64,000 nt of DNA from Sphaerolaimus hirsutus (GCA_964036195.1 OZ038455.1:9937855-10001854); one strand, 5' to 3'; numbered from the stretch's first letter, positions 9,300 through 22,540 are shown. The notes: generated by a model not told the origin, from the letters alone. Program-made: numbers and translations.

Positions 9300-12200
9300 G
9301 TGTTCAATCAATTCTCATTTCACTGGACCCATTTCACATCATCTCATTGCACTGGAATTTTGCATTTTTCATCTTGCTACTCATCTGGATGGTAGTGATC
9401 AATTGTATTCCTATACAGCTAGAAGTTGCAGATAACCATATTAGAAAAATAACATCAAAATTTAGGATTACAAAACATTATTTCAGTCAAACATTCAGGA
9501 TAAATACATGGTTAAAATAAACTTAGGAAAAGAAATTGACAATGTGTGCAACCTTAGGAGAAAAGCTTCAGGAATTGTTTATCAAATTGAAAAGAAAAAC
9601 ATCAGCACCCATACCTCAACTCCAGATAAGATAGTTGAGAAAAATGTGCATTCAGAAAGAGGACTGAATGGATCATATTTATGGCACTGACAATCAAGTT
9701 ATAAAAAAATAGGAAAAATAAGTTGTCAATATTTAGACCTTTTTTCAGTTCTTTGCACACATTTTTCTCAAACATCTATTTCCACGTTCTCAAACAGAGC
9801 TAGTTCCTTGTTATTAGAAGAACTTCACTAGACATCAATTTGACTGTTTCATCCACATTCTGACATTGAGCAAACTGCAACATTATCCACTGAACTAAAT
9901 CAACTTGTGAAATCAAATAACAGCCACCCTTATGCTGCACATTGATTGCAGGGCCAACATGCTAAATAGTGTAAAAAGTAGACAACACAATTGAAAATGT
10001 GGCATTAGATAGTAGAATATTAGAAAATGATTATAAAAAATGTACAAATATAGCACCATTTCATGCATATTTGTGCAGCAGTGGGACATTGAGAAAATCA
10101 GGTATTGAGATGTGTAGATATGCATAGACATAATTTGTTATGCTCAAAAATAATGTTATCTTTTGCTAAAACACTGCCAGGACAAGTGCTGCAGACAAAT
10201 GGCCTATATTTTGGTGAGGCAGACCATAAGCATTTTTCAGGCTATAGAAGTGAACCCCCAATCAAGCACTTTGTCTACTGAAATAGTGAATATTCAGCTA
10301 TAGGGAAAATACACCTGCTGTGTAGAAATAAATAAAATCCATTAGTTCTAATAAATATTGATAAAAATTTCTCAACCCAAACAATAATACAGAATAAAGG
10401 CAAAACTTTGGGTACAGAAAATAGTATACTTTAGCTCATAACAAATAAACTGCTGTTGATAGTAAGGATAAAAATTGGGAGACAATTATTGTACCTTGCT
10501 GTAAATATGTATGCCAATAAGTTTTGTCTCATATCATATCCAGATAAACCAAAAAGCCTGCACTCTAGCTTCACACTGACACCTATTATTTAATCACATA
10601 CATTTACTGCATGCTGATATCACATGGATAATTAAGGGAATAAAGCAGGAGTGAATTGACAAAACATATTCAAATTAATTTGTTTCATATAAAAAATACA
10701 GGCTGCATTGCACACAGTGCATAATTGTGGTGGGGTAAGTTTCTGCTGCAAAAATCATGTGTTGCAATTTTGAATGACACACCCAGCAAATCTGTTCATA
10801 TACAAACTTCTACAAAATGCACATGGTGGTGCATTCAACAGAGCATGTAGAGCATTATATCAGACACTAGCCTGCCTGGTGAGGCAAGAAACCCAAATGC
10901 AAAGCTGCTTGCAGAGCAAAAACCCACAAACCTCGGTATCCAATCTGTTATTTTAAGCACTATCTTACAAATGCATATGCTGTAGATCCACTGAAATCCT
11001 CAAAACATACCAATGAAATGGATAATTGCTTGCAAAGAACATATCAACGAAAGGGTAAATCACTGTTAAAACTGTCAGGCGACACAATGCGCCACAAATT
11101 AGAAGTACGCTGCTATGAAATTGGGTCAACCATAGTGGTGTGTCCTGTTTTGAACATCTTTAAGCACAAGGGGATGACAGAGCCCACACAAGAATGACAA
11201 ACATCCTTCAATGCAAGGAAGTGCAAATTGAATGGCTACATACATAATTATACATTGATTGCCTCAACAAATCATGCTAAAACTGCCTGTGATTAAAACT
11301 TTACCATGCAAATTGCAAGGGGACTATAAAATATTCCTTAAATAATTGAGTGTGCAGGTTGTAGATTGTAAAAGTGAAAGAAAACTAACAAAATCCCAGC
11401 AGTTGGTTATCAAGTAGACAAGTCATAAGTATTGCACCCAAAAACAGTTGGACAAAATAGATAAAATGCAAGATCTAGGTATCTGTTGCACCTGCTTCAG
11501 TGAGTAACTTTAGCAAAAATAATGTGGAAAGACTAACAACTGATAAGTATTCGAACATTGGCATATTTGATAAAATGTTTGCACAGTGTGAGGAAGCTGC
11601 CTGGTGATATATTCAAAAGAGCAGAAAATAAATGCAGAACTAGCAGTTAGAACATCTGTGTATAGCAGACATAGGTTTTTTGACTGAATCCACACTATAA
11701 AATCCATTCTTACTCAGAATCCCCTCTCGAGAACTTTCCTCCTGTTACACACTTGCTGGCAGCGTTGAATATAAGTTCATAAAATCTGATTCAAATTCTG
11801 ATATCTCTCTGTTCACTTGCTGAATGACATTGACTACGAAAAACAAGGTTGGGAGCAAAGCCAATGACAATTTAAGTAATAAATTAGATACCCATCTACT
11901 CTGTAGTTCAAAAACAAGTATTCCAGGGCCTGTGTCTGAAGTTGAAGCACTTTAAAACTCTGATAATGTCAAAAAAATTGTGCAGTCAAATCATATTGTA
12001 AACTTGTGTGATTTGATGAAAACACTAGTGCACCAGAACAGTAGAAGTGTCCTATGATATCCATACACATTTTGGCTGAAACTCATATTGGACTTTGAAT
12101 GTATTCTGTCATTTTGAAGAGCAGTGGAACACTCTGAAAAAGTAGGCATTGCAGAGTCCTAAAAAATTTCCAGATAAATAATAATATTACACATGAAATC

Positions 12201-14700
12201 AATAAAACTATTACCTTCTGTCAGAAATCACTAAAATTTCATAAAGAAATAGTTTTACAACCTGCCTCTGTACAAACTGACTGTAATACATGGCATTGCC
12301 CTTACATAACAATTTCTCCTGTCACATAAGACTGGCACTCTCTACAATCTGTTGAAATTGAGTATTGCATTTCCTGCTAACATGAAATTGAAAACTGTTG
12401 ACAATGATTGATTGCATTTTAGGTTTGTCCTTCTGTCATTTTCTGAACTGTTAATTTGTCATAAACACTGTTTTCAGTTATACTGACTGTTTTTCACTTC
12501 TGAAAGCTTTTTGACAATTTGCACTGTAGCATATCCAAAACCATTCATACACACTGACAACACCACCCTGATTCAGCTTCTGTGGCAAACAATTACAGAT
12601 CAAAACTGGTTGAACTTTGCTCCTTACTTGAAATTTGCTGCAAAGAATATGCCAGAATTCTGGAAAATTTACTTGTCAGATCCTGTTGCTGTTGAGAAAT
12701 GCTGTGATATTTGGGAGTTATCTGCAAAATTTGGTGCTAGCAAAATGGATGATGGCATTGACCCATAAACTAGTGGTCATGAGAGAGCAGTGCATGCTTT
12801 CTGTGCTGCTTCCTATTCAAGTAAATTATGGCAGAACTTTTTATACAATAAAAACACTGGATAAATGTTGACAACTCATTAAACCCACACACACCACTAA
12901 CTTTTCTCTCTCTAGGTTGTGTCCTTGTGTATAGTTTACTGAGAGCTAACCCTTCTACCTGAGCTGGAAGCAAATTGTGACACTTTACTAAGCTTGACCT
13001 TCACACCTACATGCTAGACAGCAGCTGATGAAAGTTGAGAGCTCTTCACTTGTTTGATGGCTGGTACACATCAATGGCCAGAATGAGCATGGAGAGGAAG
13101 CTATCTGTGCACTTTGTACTGAGCCAAACACTGTTATTCAAGCCTACAGCCAAAATGGAAACATTCACTTGGGAACATTCAACTAAGGTCTGAGCCACTT
13201 TGGTCTGATGACACCAATCTCACTGTTGCAGTTGGGACTGGCTTGCAAGCATCAGCTGAAGACTACACTCCTTTCCATTTCACAACAGGCATGTCTGCAT
13301 CTTTGGCACAGGGCCAATGTATTAAAACACTCACTGTTACATTAAGGGGAGAAACATTGTTAAGTAAACCATTCTTTGCTAATTTCCTAACATTCATGTT
13401 CATTCTTCTGTTGTACTTGAAACAATTCAATCACCTACTGCACCATATTGTGTTTTGCATGACATTGTTAATGACCAACCCACACTCCACTGGTCCTCTG
13501 AATAATACTGATAACATGGACCAGAAACAACCAGAGAAGAGCAGATCAGATCATCATAAATACTTCAGATCCCTCCTTTTACAGACTGATGATACCTTGC
13601 AGCCAGCTCTCATGGATGTTTATGACTCAGTATGCATGAAGTCAGGCTTGCTTGATGAAATGAATTCCCTGGAACCCTGGCCATGAGCCAAACAAGATGA
13701 AATGAACACAAAATGTTACAGGAAGCACACCAATTTCACTCTCCATTTTGAGACCCATTTAGATGATTTGACTTCACCCTCGAAGCTGGATATTCACCCC
13801 TGCTGAATTCTGGTGGCAGAATTTACAAAGAAGATGGTCTGCAACTATCTGCACAATTGGCACTAGGCCAAAGCAAGTGAAAACAACCCAAATGGAAGAA
13901 AAATTCCTACACCATTGTAAAAGTTCCATTGAATAAATATGTTGCTCAAAATGTGATATGGGATGTCTAGTGTTTTGAGAGATTATCATTACCAGTTGCC
14001 AACCAACCACACACAATCCCAGAGAACCTCCTCACATCAAACATTGTACTCCCTGCTCTAGATACTCTGCAGCACTTTCATAAATGACATGGTATATATG
14101 TGTCTGTTTGCAAAGTTGCACAGCAATTTAATTTGAGGACATGGATTTCTATAGTTGACAGATGTTGGTTGACCTGTACTTGCACTGTGGGAAAGACATG
14201 TTATACACCCCTTGAGAGGGGGTCAGCAATGGAGGATATGATATAACTTATAACATTTACACTTTTTATTCTTCTGTTGTTTTGTTTCATTTTTTTTGGG
14301 TTCAACAAGTAGACTGATAAAGAGTCCTGGTACACTTTGTCAAGCTTACCCCATTCTTGAAGACAACACATTTGTATGATTCAGAAGTTGAATGAAGCTG
14401 TAACCAACCGATACCTGCAATAGGGGTGTGAATACCAAGCATACAAAAATTACAAGCTGTTGGAACTGAAAACCAAGTTGCAGTTTCACATAATGCCACA
14501 TGTACATAATTTTCCTAATGCCACTGTACACAAGTTAACATGAGCACCAACACACTATCCACCATCATTTTACTGAAACTGACCAGATCCATGAAAAGCT
14601 ATTTATAATGTTACCTTTACCTTCAGACCTGTCAGCACACACAGAACAGGTCACCTTCCCGAACAGCTGGTGATGACGGAACATGGGCACTTAATGTGAT
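9300..14700. other. Long CpG-poor block, unassigned, probably old element remains
   Basis: For about 5.4 kb the dinucleotide CG is almost absent by eye, while TG and CA are common. This contrasts with the CpG-rich exons and MITEs elsewhere in the window. Open frames are short and scattered; the longest, about 147 codons at 13243-13686, has no recognisable domain and low-complexity composition. No LTRs, TIRs or polymerase motifs were recognised. The pattern fits an old, methylated, decayed mobile sequence, but the family is unknown. The stretch 14701-15461 is also featureless. Confidence 0.4.
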
Positions 14701-15461
14701 GAATTGATGCATGCTGCGAGGTAATGAGGCTTCTTCGTTCTTCTACAACAGGAATATGATTGACTCAAACATAAAAACTGGAGAAATCAGATTTGAGGAA
14801 CACCATGACAAAAATATTCAATAGTTATCAGCAACAAAAAGCACTTCAGCACTCAGAAATTCCTGGAACCAGCCCTTTGAAATTCAGTGAAGCACAGAAA
14901 CAGCATCAGAACTATTCAGACATTTTTCACAATTTTCAGAATTTTTTAACTTCACTTGACACTGGGTTTTTTTTCTTGTGTTCCAGAGAATAGAAAATAA
15001 ATCACATCAGATTCAATTTTTGGAGTTTTTGACTTTTACAGTAGAGGCTTCAGTTGGACCTATCCGCTGAGAGATTCCACATATTTCCAGCGTGAACATT
15101 GTATTTATGTAAACACAACTCTCAATGTATTTACCTTCCTCACCAGCACTGCTAATTCCACTTGAAGTAACAAATGTTCAACAAAAGGTGATACGTAACC
15201 AGTCAATAAAAAAACGCAAATCAATTTTTTTGCAGAATACACTTAAAATGTTTTCCACGGCTATACATAACGTAACAAATAACTTTTAACTGTCTGATAT
15301 AACCATTCATGCACAACGAAATCTGGGAAATGTTTTTAAATGGCGGCGTTGCCTTTTCCATCCTTAATTGCAACATATTTGACTACCAACGTGCTATATG
15401 TTTGCTGATAACTATTGTTTTTGAACGTGAGCACAATTGGGTGTCTGTTGAATGACAAATA

Positions 15462-15750
15462 CCGTATTTCCTTGAAACACACAGGGACTATTTTCAATGT
15501 GCATATTTTGAGGGTGGGGGGCTTATTCGAGGATGGTGTTATTATTTCGCCAGAAATTTTCGTGGAGGATCGTATTAAGGAATAGCTAATACATACACAA
15601 AACTGGTAATAAACGTGATCAATGAAGATATGTGAATAACAAACCTGCACAGCTGCACAAAATAATCTATCTATAGCAGCGATGCAAACTAGCCCATATT
15701 AATACATCAGGGGGGGGGCTAATTCAAGGGGGTATTTCAAGGAAGTGCGG
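15462..15750. mobile_element. CCGTATTT-type MITE
   Basis: It is flanked by TA on both sides, with ends CCGTATTTCCTTGAAA and TTTCAAGGAAGTGCGG. It contains a GGGGGGG tract and TTATTCGAGG near the arms. The following CpG-rich stretch, 15790-16048, has no supportable gene and could be regulatory. Confidence 0.7.
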
Positions 15751-16048
15751 TAGATCAGAAAAAATTACAATCAGGAAAACACCCAATTCATGCCCAACAA
15801 GAAACGGAACTCCAGCGGGAGAACACCTAACCACTGGTACCGAATGCGGCAAAAGTGCAAAATTACCACAAAATGGGGTGTGCGGCGTCGGCGCGGGGGG
15901 CCGCCCTGGTGCCGCGCGTGCTCACCGCGCAGTGTACACGTGGCATCCAGTTATACGCGCACAAGACATCTGCAAATTGGCTACGCCACGTGTGACAAAC
16001 GAAAGGGGTCACGCAGTGTGCAAAAACTCGTTGAGAATCGCCCCGCAC

Positions 16049-16305
16049 GCACTAGTTGACAATGACATCAAGTGTCAACTGGTCCCCATTCCAATTCAAA
16101 GCTTGCTGGAGAGCCGTCAAACGACGTTCAGGTGCGTTGTAAATGAAGCTGTATTGTTGAAAAAAATTGTGGTAAATATGTGCAACGTAAACACAATGCC
16201 TGCATGAAGTAAGTGCATACAACAATGGGTGGCGTTACCGGTCAGCAATCTTTGAATTGGAGTGAAAACCAGTTGACATTTGGCGTCGCCGTCAACTAGT
16301 ATGTC
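16049..16305. mobile_element. ACTAGTTGAC-family MITE
   Basis: The ends GCACTAGTTGACAATG and CGTCAACTAGTATGTC enclose inner arms CAATTCAAAGCTTGCTGG and CAGCAATCTTTGAATTGG. The right end supplies the apparent stop codon of the minus-strand gene at 16434. Confidence 0.7.
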
Positions 16306-19300
16306 GGGTCAATGAAAATGACTGGCTGTGTGCGTGTGGGCTGGCCGCTGCGCAGACCGGCGCTCTGTGGAATCAGACGCGGTCGCTTCAGCCAAACGGC
16401 ACAGCTGACTTCACGCGTTTCAGTCAGTTGACACCTGTAAAGTTAGTCGAATAGCTCAATCAATCCTAAAATGGCCGGAAATATCGCTTATCGTGCCCGG
16501 AAAAATTGTTGCCAAAATTGGGAGCGTCGATAGGTTTTTTCTCATTAAAAGATGACCGCTAAATCGTGAATGGTGGCCATAAAAACATTAACGTCCAGAG
16601 GCCACTCCCAGACCGTGTAAAATGACATGAAAAATAACTGGATAAATTTTTAAATATTTTATACAAATTTAAATTTGAAAAAAATTTACATGCCATTTTA
16701 CATGAATTGTCACAATTTATACAACATTTTACATTTTACAGGGTCTGGGAGTGCCACCTACAGTGGCAGGAAAGAGGTCAGAAAAATTGTGCCATGCGCC
16801 ATTCCATCACTATAGCAGCCATTGGCGCTAAAAATAAAATGCTGTCAAAACCACCTTAGTGCACTATCAACACATTTTGAGTTGACGCAGTGCAATGTTC
16901 ATCGATTCCGCGCAATTTCAAAGATAAAACAAATAAAATTCCCAATTGAGAGTTTACAGCAAAATTTTGATTCTTTGAGAAAAACGACCACTTGAGCGCA
17001 AAGTGAAATCAGTGATGGAATGGATATCTGGCGTCAGATACAATCAGCGCCATTAAGCACAATACCGTATTTTCTCGCAATACCCCCAGGGTGTTTATTG
17101 TTTCAGAGTGCAAATTCTGAGGGGTGGGGTATTTCAGGGGGGGGGCTTACTCGAGGGAGGGGGTATATTTCATCAGAAATGTGATACGAGTAGGGTACTT
17201 TGGTAGCAATTTTTATTTTAAATTTCCCCAGAAATGTGTAGCTGCAATGCAAAGTGACATCAATAAATAGATCATGTATTTAACTTGCTTACATTGAACC
17301 TTATCCCAGAAGGGGGGGGGGGTATTTTTTCCTTAGCTCGAAAAGATTTGGAGGCGTTTCGAGGGGGGGGGTTAATTCAAGAGTGGGGTATTTCGAGGAA
17401 ATGCGGTAAAAAGAAAAGGCCTCCGGCATAAATCAACGCCGCAAATTAAGATGCAATCGCACCGGTTAACAATGGGAATTGGAAAAAACGCCAGGCACCG
17501 AATACACTGGTGCAATTTTATCGCCGCAATGATGATTAATTACAGCTTTAACTTAACGAAAGGCACAAGAGCGATAAACCCACAAACAATTTCCAGTCAT
17601 TCTCATGCTTTCCCCTACTTCGCCCCAATGCCACACTGCACAGAAATGGCCATTTTTACCATCGATTCACTGTGGACTGTGGCACGATTCCGTTCCGATT
17701 TCTGGATGATTTCAGTTCGGGTTTGACTTGGCTTCTCTCATGTTCGAAAAGTTTGCGGACACCTCTGAGGGGTCGATCCGACTGTCGATTCGCGGTTGAC
17801 GTTCTAGAAACCCAATGGTTGCTTTTGGAGCAGTTTTATGTGAGAATCACGGAATGATTTCAACGCGGGCGAGTCGTCTGGTCTTTGTTTGTTTTTTTGT
17901 ATTTACATAAAAATTTGGACCGAAAATTCTAGAGAAATGTATAAGCCCAAGCCCAGACGACCCGCAAAAAAGACACTAGTGTAAAATAAATCATAACATC
18001 ACTAGACTTTTGATGGAAGGAATTTCGTATCAAATCGGGAGCGCAATCGAATATTTTCAAATTTCAAAACACTTTACATTTTCAAGTTTCAAAACACTTT
18101 AAATTTTCAGGTTTATAAACACTTTAAACATTTCCAAAAATTGTAAGTACAAAAATCCTCCCAAAAAAATAAACAAGTCTGACAAGTCAACACGTTCAGA
18201 ATGTCAAATTGAATTCACGGAGCAATTATTTATGTACACAACAAAACCGACATTCAATTTGCCTTGTGCCTTTTCAGACTGGCAAAAAACGTATCCAGCC
18301 CGAAGGGGTCATCGGCGCTGGCGCTGGCGCAATTTTGAGTTGACGGCCGGCGATTTTCAATACCCGTGTCAGTTGACGACCGCACGTCGGGGGCCGAGAG
18401 GTGATGCTTTCGCTGAAAAGATATGTTGACCGTTGGGTATAATCGACCAGTGTATGTATGGTGATGGCAAAACGCCAGTGTGGAAGTCACAAAATTCATG
18501 ACATAAAAGCGACAGTGAAACAGGGTCGCCATTTCACCACCAGCATGCATATTTACGTGTGGTCAATTCCGAAAGTGGAGAAATAAAATGAAATTATACA
18601 TTTTTATGAAATTAAAGTAAATTTGTAAGTGAGAAGTGAAATCGAAATGGCAAGTAAAAAATGACTAAAAACGTTTGTTTTTATTTTTATTGTCTTATCA
18701 CTTCACTTAAAAATTTACTTTTCTTTCTAATCCTCACAAAAAAGTATTTTCCACGCCCACGCCATTTTCCTACCAACCCACAATAGCGCCATAGTGAAAA
18801 AGGGTTGGGAAAAACCCCCACCAAACAAACCTTATTTCTGCACCTATAGGTGCTGGGGGATCTGCAAGCGCTGGCGCCATTCCCATCACTAGAGTCTCCA
18901 TGCCTGGCTACTCTGAGCTCGCCGATGTGTCTGCACAATTTGCTGATCGTCGCGCCCAGGAGAAGCTCTTTTCTGAGAATATGTTGGGGGGGTTTAAGGT
19001 GGCACTTGAAGATACTTTGATAGGAGGATTGGATTGTCAAAGGGCACAGAGACTTCACACTTTGTATTATAGTGAAAAAATCTCAGGAGATTCATATTTG
19101 TTAATTAGCAAAAAACTTCATTCAATTATATTTTCTACAGGTATTTTATATACAAATATATATATATTATAAAAATATATTATAAATAAATATTTATCGA
19201 CTTATATATTTATATATATTTAATATTTATATTTTCTATGGAAATTCAATTACTATCGAAAACCACCCATTTACAACACCAATCACACCTAAACCCCACC

Positions 19301-19511
19301 AATCCCATCACAAAACCCACCTAAAATCCCTATCCTTCTTTCCCAACAATGCCCTTCTCTTTTTGATAGCCAAACTAAGCAATTTCGCCGGCGACGCGGC
19401 CGGTAAATCAGAATCCGAAAAACTGCAAGTGGGAACATCCTGGTGAATCGTTGCAGGCTCGCTGTAGGTCGAGTGGGGGGCCATCTCACGATGCTTGTTC
19501 CACTTTGCAAC
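16296..19511 (-). CDS. Unrecognised minus-strand gene, two firm exons and one tentative
   Basis: Two minus-strand exons join in phase. The first, 19511-19321, has a CACCCAG acceptor, 63 codons plus AG, and an AG|GTGGGT donor. The second, 17803-17660, has a TTTCTAG acceptor, 1 nt in, 47 codons plus TG, and a TG|GTAAAA donor. Both are fully open in the only frame that connects them. The product is hydrophilic and basic, with blocks such as SPAKLLSLAIKKRRALLGKK and RPLRGVRKLFEHE. Ser/Thr-rich and Lys/Arg-rich segments suggest an intracellular, perhaps nuclear, unstructured protein. A third exon from 16434 (TTTACAG acceptor, again in phase) stays open for 45 codons and stops at 16298-16296, inside the right TIR of the MITE at 16049-16305. 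That exon is less certain. The 5' exons upstream of 19511 were not found. The family was not recognised. Codon-level openness and phase agreement are the evidence; no homologue is claimed. Confidence 0.5.
16598..16760. mobile_element. P1-family MITE (PIF/Harbinger-like)
   Basis: The left end GGCCACTCCCAGACCGTGTA and the right end ACAGGGTCTGGGAGTGCC are inverted repeats. CAG lies beside the left end, and CTACAG follows the right. The inside is AT-rich with weak pairing. It lies within an intron of the unknown minus-strand gene. Confidence 0.7.
16795..17410. repeat. Broken GGCGCC element and a nested CCGTATTT MITE (17065-17406)
   Basis: GCGCCATTCCATCACTA at about 16798-16815 and AGTGATGGAATGG near 17010 are hAT-D-type ends facing each other. 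The CCGTATTT element at 17065-17406 has TA flanks, ends CCGTATTTTCTCGCAATA and TATTTCGAGGAAATGCGG, and long G tracts inside. Confidence 0.55.
18870..19200. other. hAT-D end fragment followed by AT-rich intronic sequence
   Basis: GCGCCATTCCCATCACTA at about 18876-18893 is a solitary hAT-D end. Directly after it an ATG at 18900 opens a 90-codon plus-strand frame with some codon structure (MPGYSELADVSAQFADRRAQ...) that runs into an AT-rich stretch. It overlaps the intron of the minus-strand gene and is not called as a gene. Confidence 0.35.
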
Positions 19512-20191
19512 CTGGGTGAAATTTGGGGACCGTATAATTGGAGTGAATGTTGGGGGGTGTTTTGTGGGGTGCTTTTAGCGGATCGGATGGTTTTATGGGT
19601 TGATTTGAGGATGAAAGTTGATGAAAATGTGAATTCAGACTGTCAGAAGGGAAAGAAAAATTGAAACAAACCTTCACAGCAGCAAAATAGCAGTAATTCA
19701 CTGGTCAAAAACCGTTATAGCAGTCTCAAATCCACGTTAGACCACAAATCTCAATGCGATAGAAAGACTGAACAGCCTATACTGAGCAATGCAAACGCAG
19801 TGGGGAAACACATGACACGTGTACAAAGAGAATTGTGTGCGCAAATACTCCGCGCCACTGAAGGTGGGAAATAACGCGGACGTATAAATGATTACTTGTG
19901 TCACATGATTGAAATCGTGAGAAGATGTAGCAATAGCAGTGGTGATTCGGTTTCTTCTACATAAGTAAAACAGAAACACTATCTCAAAGCACTTTACTGT
20001 GAGAAATTATGGCAAAAACGTTGCTCCCCTGCATTCATGTATGTCAGAAGACGCCATTTTCACATTTAGGTTTCGGAAAATCACAAGCAAGTACACAGGC
20101 TACCGTAGGACTAATAATTTGTCATCCACTTTAGAAAATTCTTCAGTGTGGGAAATTTCCAAGGCCCTACCATTTGTGATAAGCCTATAAC

Positions 20192-20653
20192 CAGAGTTGT
20201 TGAAAGTACTGAACTTAAACGTAAAGTAAACGTAAACGTAAAGTATTTTATTTTTACTAACCCCTGAGTACAGAAAACGTAAAAATTTTTTTCACTTGTA
20301 CGCTGTGTAAATGGTGAGTAAATGTAAATACCAGTACTTTTTCTCAGGGAAAACGTAAAAGTAAAAAAGGAGTGATTTTGTATGTAGGACGATGTGAAAG
20401 TAAGTAAAAGTGAAAGCGAGAGTCATCGCTTTCCCTACGCATCACAATTTCTATCATTTCCGCTGCCATTTTTGCAGCCATTTGAATTAGTTTGAGTGGC
20501 TTTTTTTGCACCCCATTTTTTTTCTTGATTACGTTTTCTGTACTCGCATAGTTTCAAAAAAATACGTGAGTACCAATATTTTTTCAGGAGGTATTCACGT
20601 AGTACTCGAGTATGCGTATTTATCGAGTAAATGTAAATGTTTTAACAACTATG
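20192..20653. mobile_element. hAT-C1, non-autonomous hAT-like element
   Basis: It begins CAGAGTTGTTGAAA and ends TTTTAACAACTATG. Flanks CCTATAAC (20184-20191) and TCTATAAC (20654-20661) match at 7 of 8 bases. Subterminal sequence is an array of AAACGTAAA-type units, as in hAT-C4. Confidence 0.75.
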
Positions 20654-21146
20654 TCTATAACTATGACATTCGAAACGACAAGCTACATTCCAATCTTACG
20701 GTAGGGTTACAGTAGATTCGGGTTGTTATGGTAACCAGTCATCAACACACGCATTGGGGCATGAGCGCGTGCATGTGACTCGATGCGGTACGTTGAATGC
20801 ATGCGTACTTTATCGAATTTTGCATGAACTAGTTCAATCAAGATTCGCAGTTGAGATAGATTGAGGGGCTGGCCATTCACGATTTCGTTGTGCGACGAAA
20901 ATGCGGGGGTGTAAAATCGAATGTGTGCGAAATGTATAGAACTGAGATAAGTGCTCCAAATAACGAACGATGAGGGACAACAAAGTATACATTTATTTTT
21001 GTTTAGTGATTTGGGGGATTTTTATTTTTCTGACGTATTTTAACTGTGTTGTAAATCTTGGAATGAGACCCCTAACCCCAAATTGTTTAAGCAGGCATTG
21101 CGAGCAAGTATTTTAATACCAACCTATTTTACCAAACGGAAACCCG

Positions 21147-22261
21147 AGGCCAGTTCCGCAAGTGGAGAAGTGAAAACCGTTTGAGAGGTGAAATGGGAAG
21201 TGAAATGAGAGGCAAAAAATTAAAATTCAAACAGAAAGGTAGCAAGTAGTGATGGAAAAGCGCCAGAACAAAGGGCGCCAGGCGCCATTCGGAAAGTGGG
21301 CGCCAAGCGCCAAGGGCGCCACAGAAAAAAGGCGCCATGGCGCCATTCGGAAAGAGGACGCCAGGCGCCACGGAAAGAGGTCGCCAAGCGCCATTTGGAA
21401 AATAGGGCGCCAGGCACCAAGGGCGCCAGGATAAATAAGTGCCTACATCACCCTGCGTGTGCTAAAAATGTTTCTACAGCTTCGTAGTACACGCATCTCC
21501 AGGATGTAATGAACAAACAAAGACGAACGAAAAAATTTGTTAAATAATTTTATCCACATGACGACTTCAAACACAATGGAAATTGTCATTTGACAACAAT
21601 CCATTCACTTCAAATAGACTTGTCCAATCAATGTTTCCTCGAAATGGACAAAAACGGAATTGAACGATCTGAATCCGTTTTTTAATAATTTTGCAAGTTC
21701 GGCGGTCCATCATTCTTGTCTGCTGATCCGTCAGACACATCTGATGAACCGTTGGACAATAAATTTCCACCCACTCACACCACTTCCTCCATTTTTCTGG
21801 TGAAATTAGATCATCTGCGGATGTGTTTTTCATTTTTTTTTTACGCAGCACTCACCTTGAAACCCTGCTGGCGCCCTTTTAAAGCAGGGCGCCATGCGCC
21901 AAGAGCGCCATGGCGCTTTTCAGAATGTGGGCCACAAAAAAAGGCGCCAAGCGCCAATGGCGCCAGGGCGCGGCGCCCTCAAATGGCGCCAGCGCCATTC
22001 CATCACTAGTAGCAAGTGAAAAAATGCGAAAAAAGTCAGATACATTTTTCTCTCCCTATTTTTTTCATTTTTAGGATTATTTTATGTGATATTTATATTT
22101 TTAGCATGTTCTTGTCACTTCCCATTTGTTTGGGTTTTATATAATTTTTCTTATCATTTCACTTCTCATTTCCAATTTCATTTCGCATTTCATTTCTAAC
22201 TTCCCACTTCACTTTTTGTCTCTCAAACAGTTTTTCACTTCTCCATTAGTGGAACTGGCAC
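21147..22261. mobile_element. P2-family MITE interrupted by hAT-D2
   Basis: The P2 ends AGGCCAGTTCCGCAAGTGG (21147) and GGAACTGGCAC (to 22261) face each other. The right flank is CTG, and the left is CCG, one base off. GAAGTGAAA-type subterminal repeats are present on both sides. The hAT-D2 element sits inside. Confidence 0.65.
21247..22008. mobile_element. hAT-D2, 762-bp GGCGCC element with non-array core
   Basis: The ends TAGTGATGGAAAAGCGCC and GGCGCCATTCCATCACTA carry a perfect 8-bp duplication GTAGCAAG (21239-21246 and 22009-22016). Both arms are GGCGCC arrays. The centre (about 21435-21870) is ordinary sequence that also occurs in the truncated copy at 50157-50480. In the minus frame the two cores give similar residues (SSDVSDGSADKND and SSDASDRSEAENA), which suggests a remnant of coding sequence from a longer parent element. 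Confidence 0.85.
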
Positions 22262-22354
22262 CTGTTATAGGGAAAAAAAGTCAGGCAATCATACGAATTG
22301 CCAGGACCAGGAACACACAAAGCATCAAACTTTTTCGCAGGCCTGTTTTTAATG

Positions 22355-22540
22355 GAAAAATAACAATTTCTGGAGATATCCTCACTCATAACCATATTTG
22401 GAAACTTTTGAAAACATGGTTTTATAAAAAAAAACGTTGTTTATTAAATAAAACCATTTTTTTCAAAAGTTCCTATGTTCAAAACCTATGGTTATGAGTC
22501 AACAAAAGTTCCCAAAAATCTCCAGAAACAACGGTTTTTC
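22355..22540. repeat. Palindromic element
   Basis: AATTTCTGGAGATATCC and ATCTCCAGAAACAACG are inverted, with an inner pair CTCATAACCAT/ATGGTTATGAG and AT-rich arms between. No target duplication was identified. The stretches 22262-22354 and 22541-23430 show no supportable gene. Confidence 0.5.

Noticed and set aside
13243-13686. 147-codon open frame in the CpG-poor block
   Set aside because: No recognisable domain, low-complexity composition, no splice or start context; not supportable as a gene.
18900-19172. 90-codon ATG-initiated plus-strand frame
   Set aside because: It begins right at a hAT-D end, decays into AT-rich sequence, and lies in the intron of a better supported minus-strand gene. 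No family recognised.
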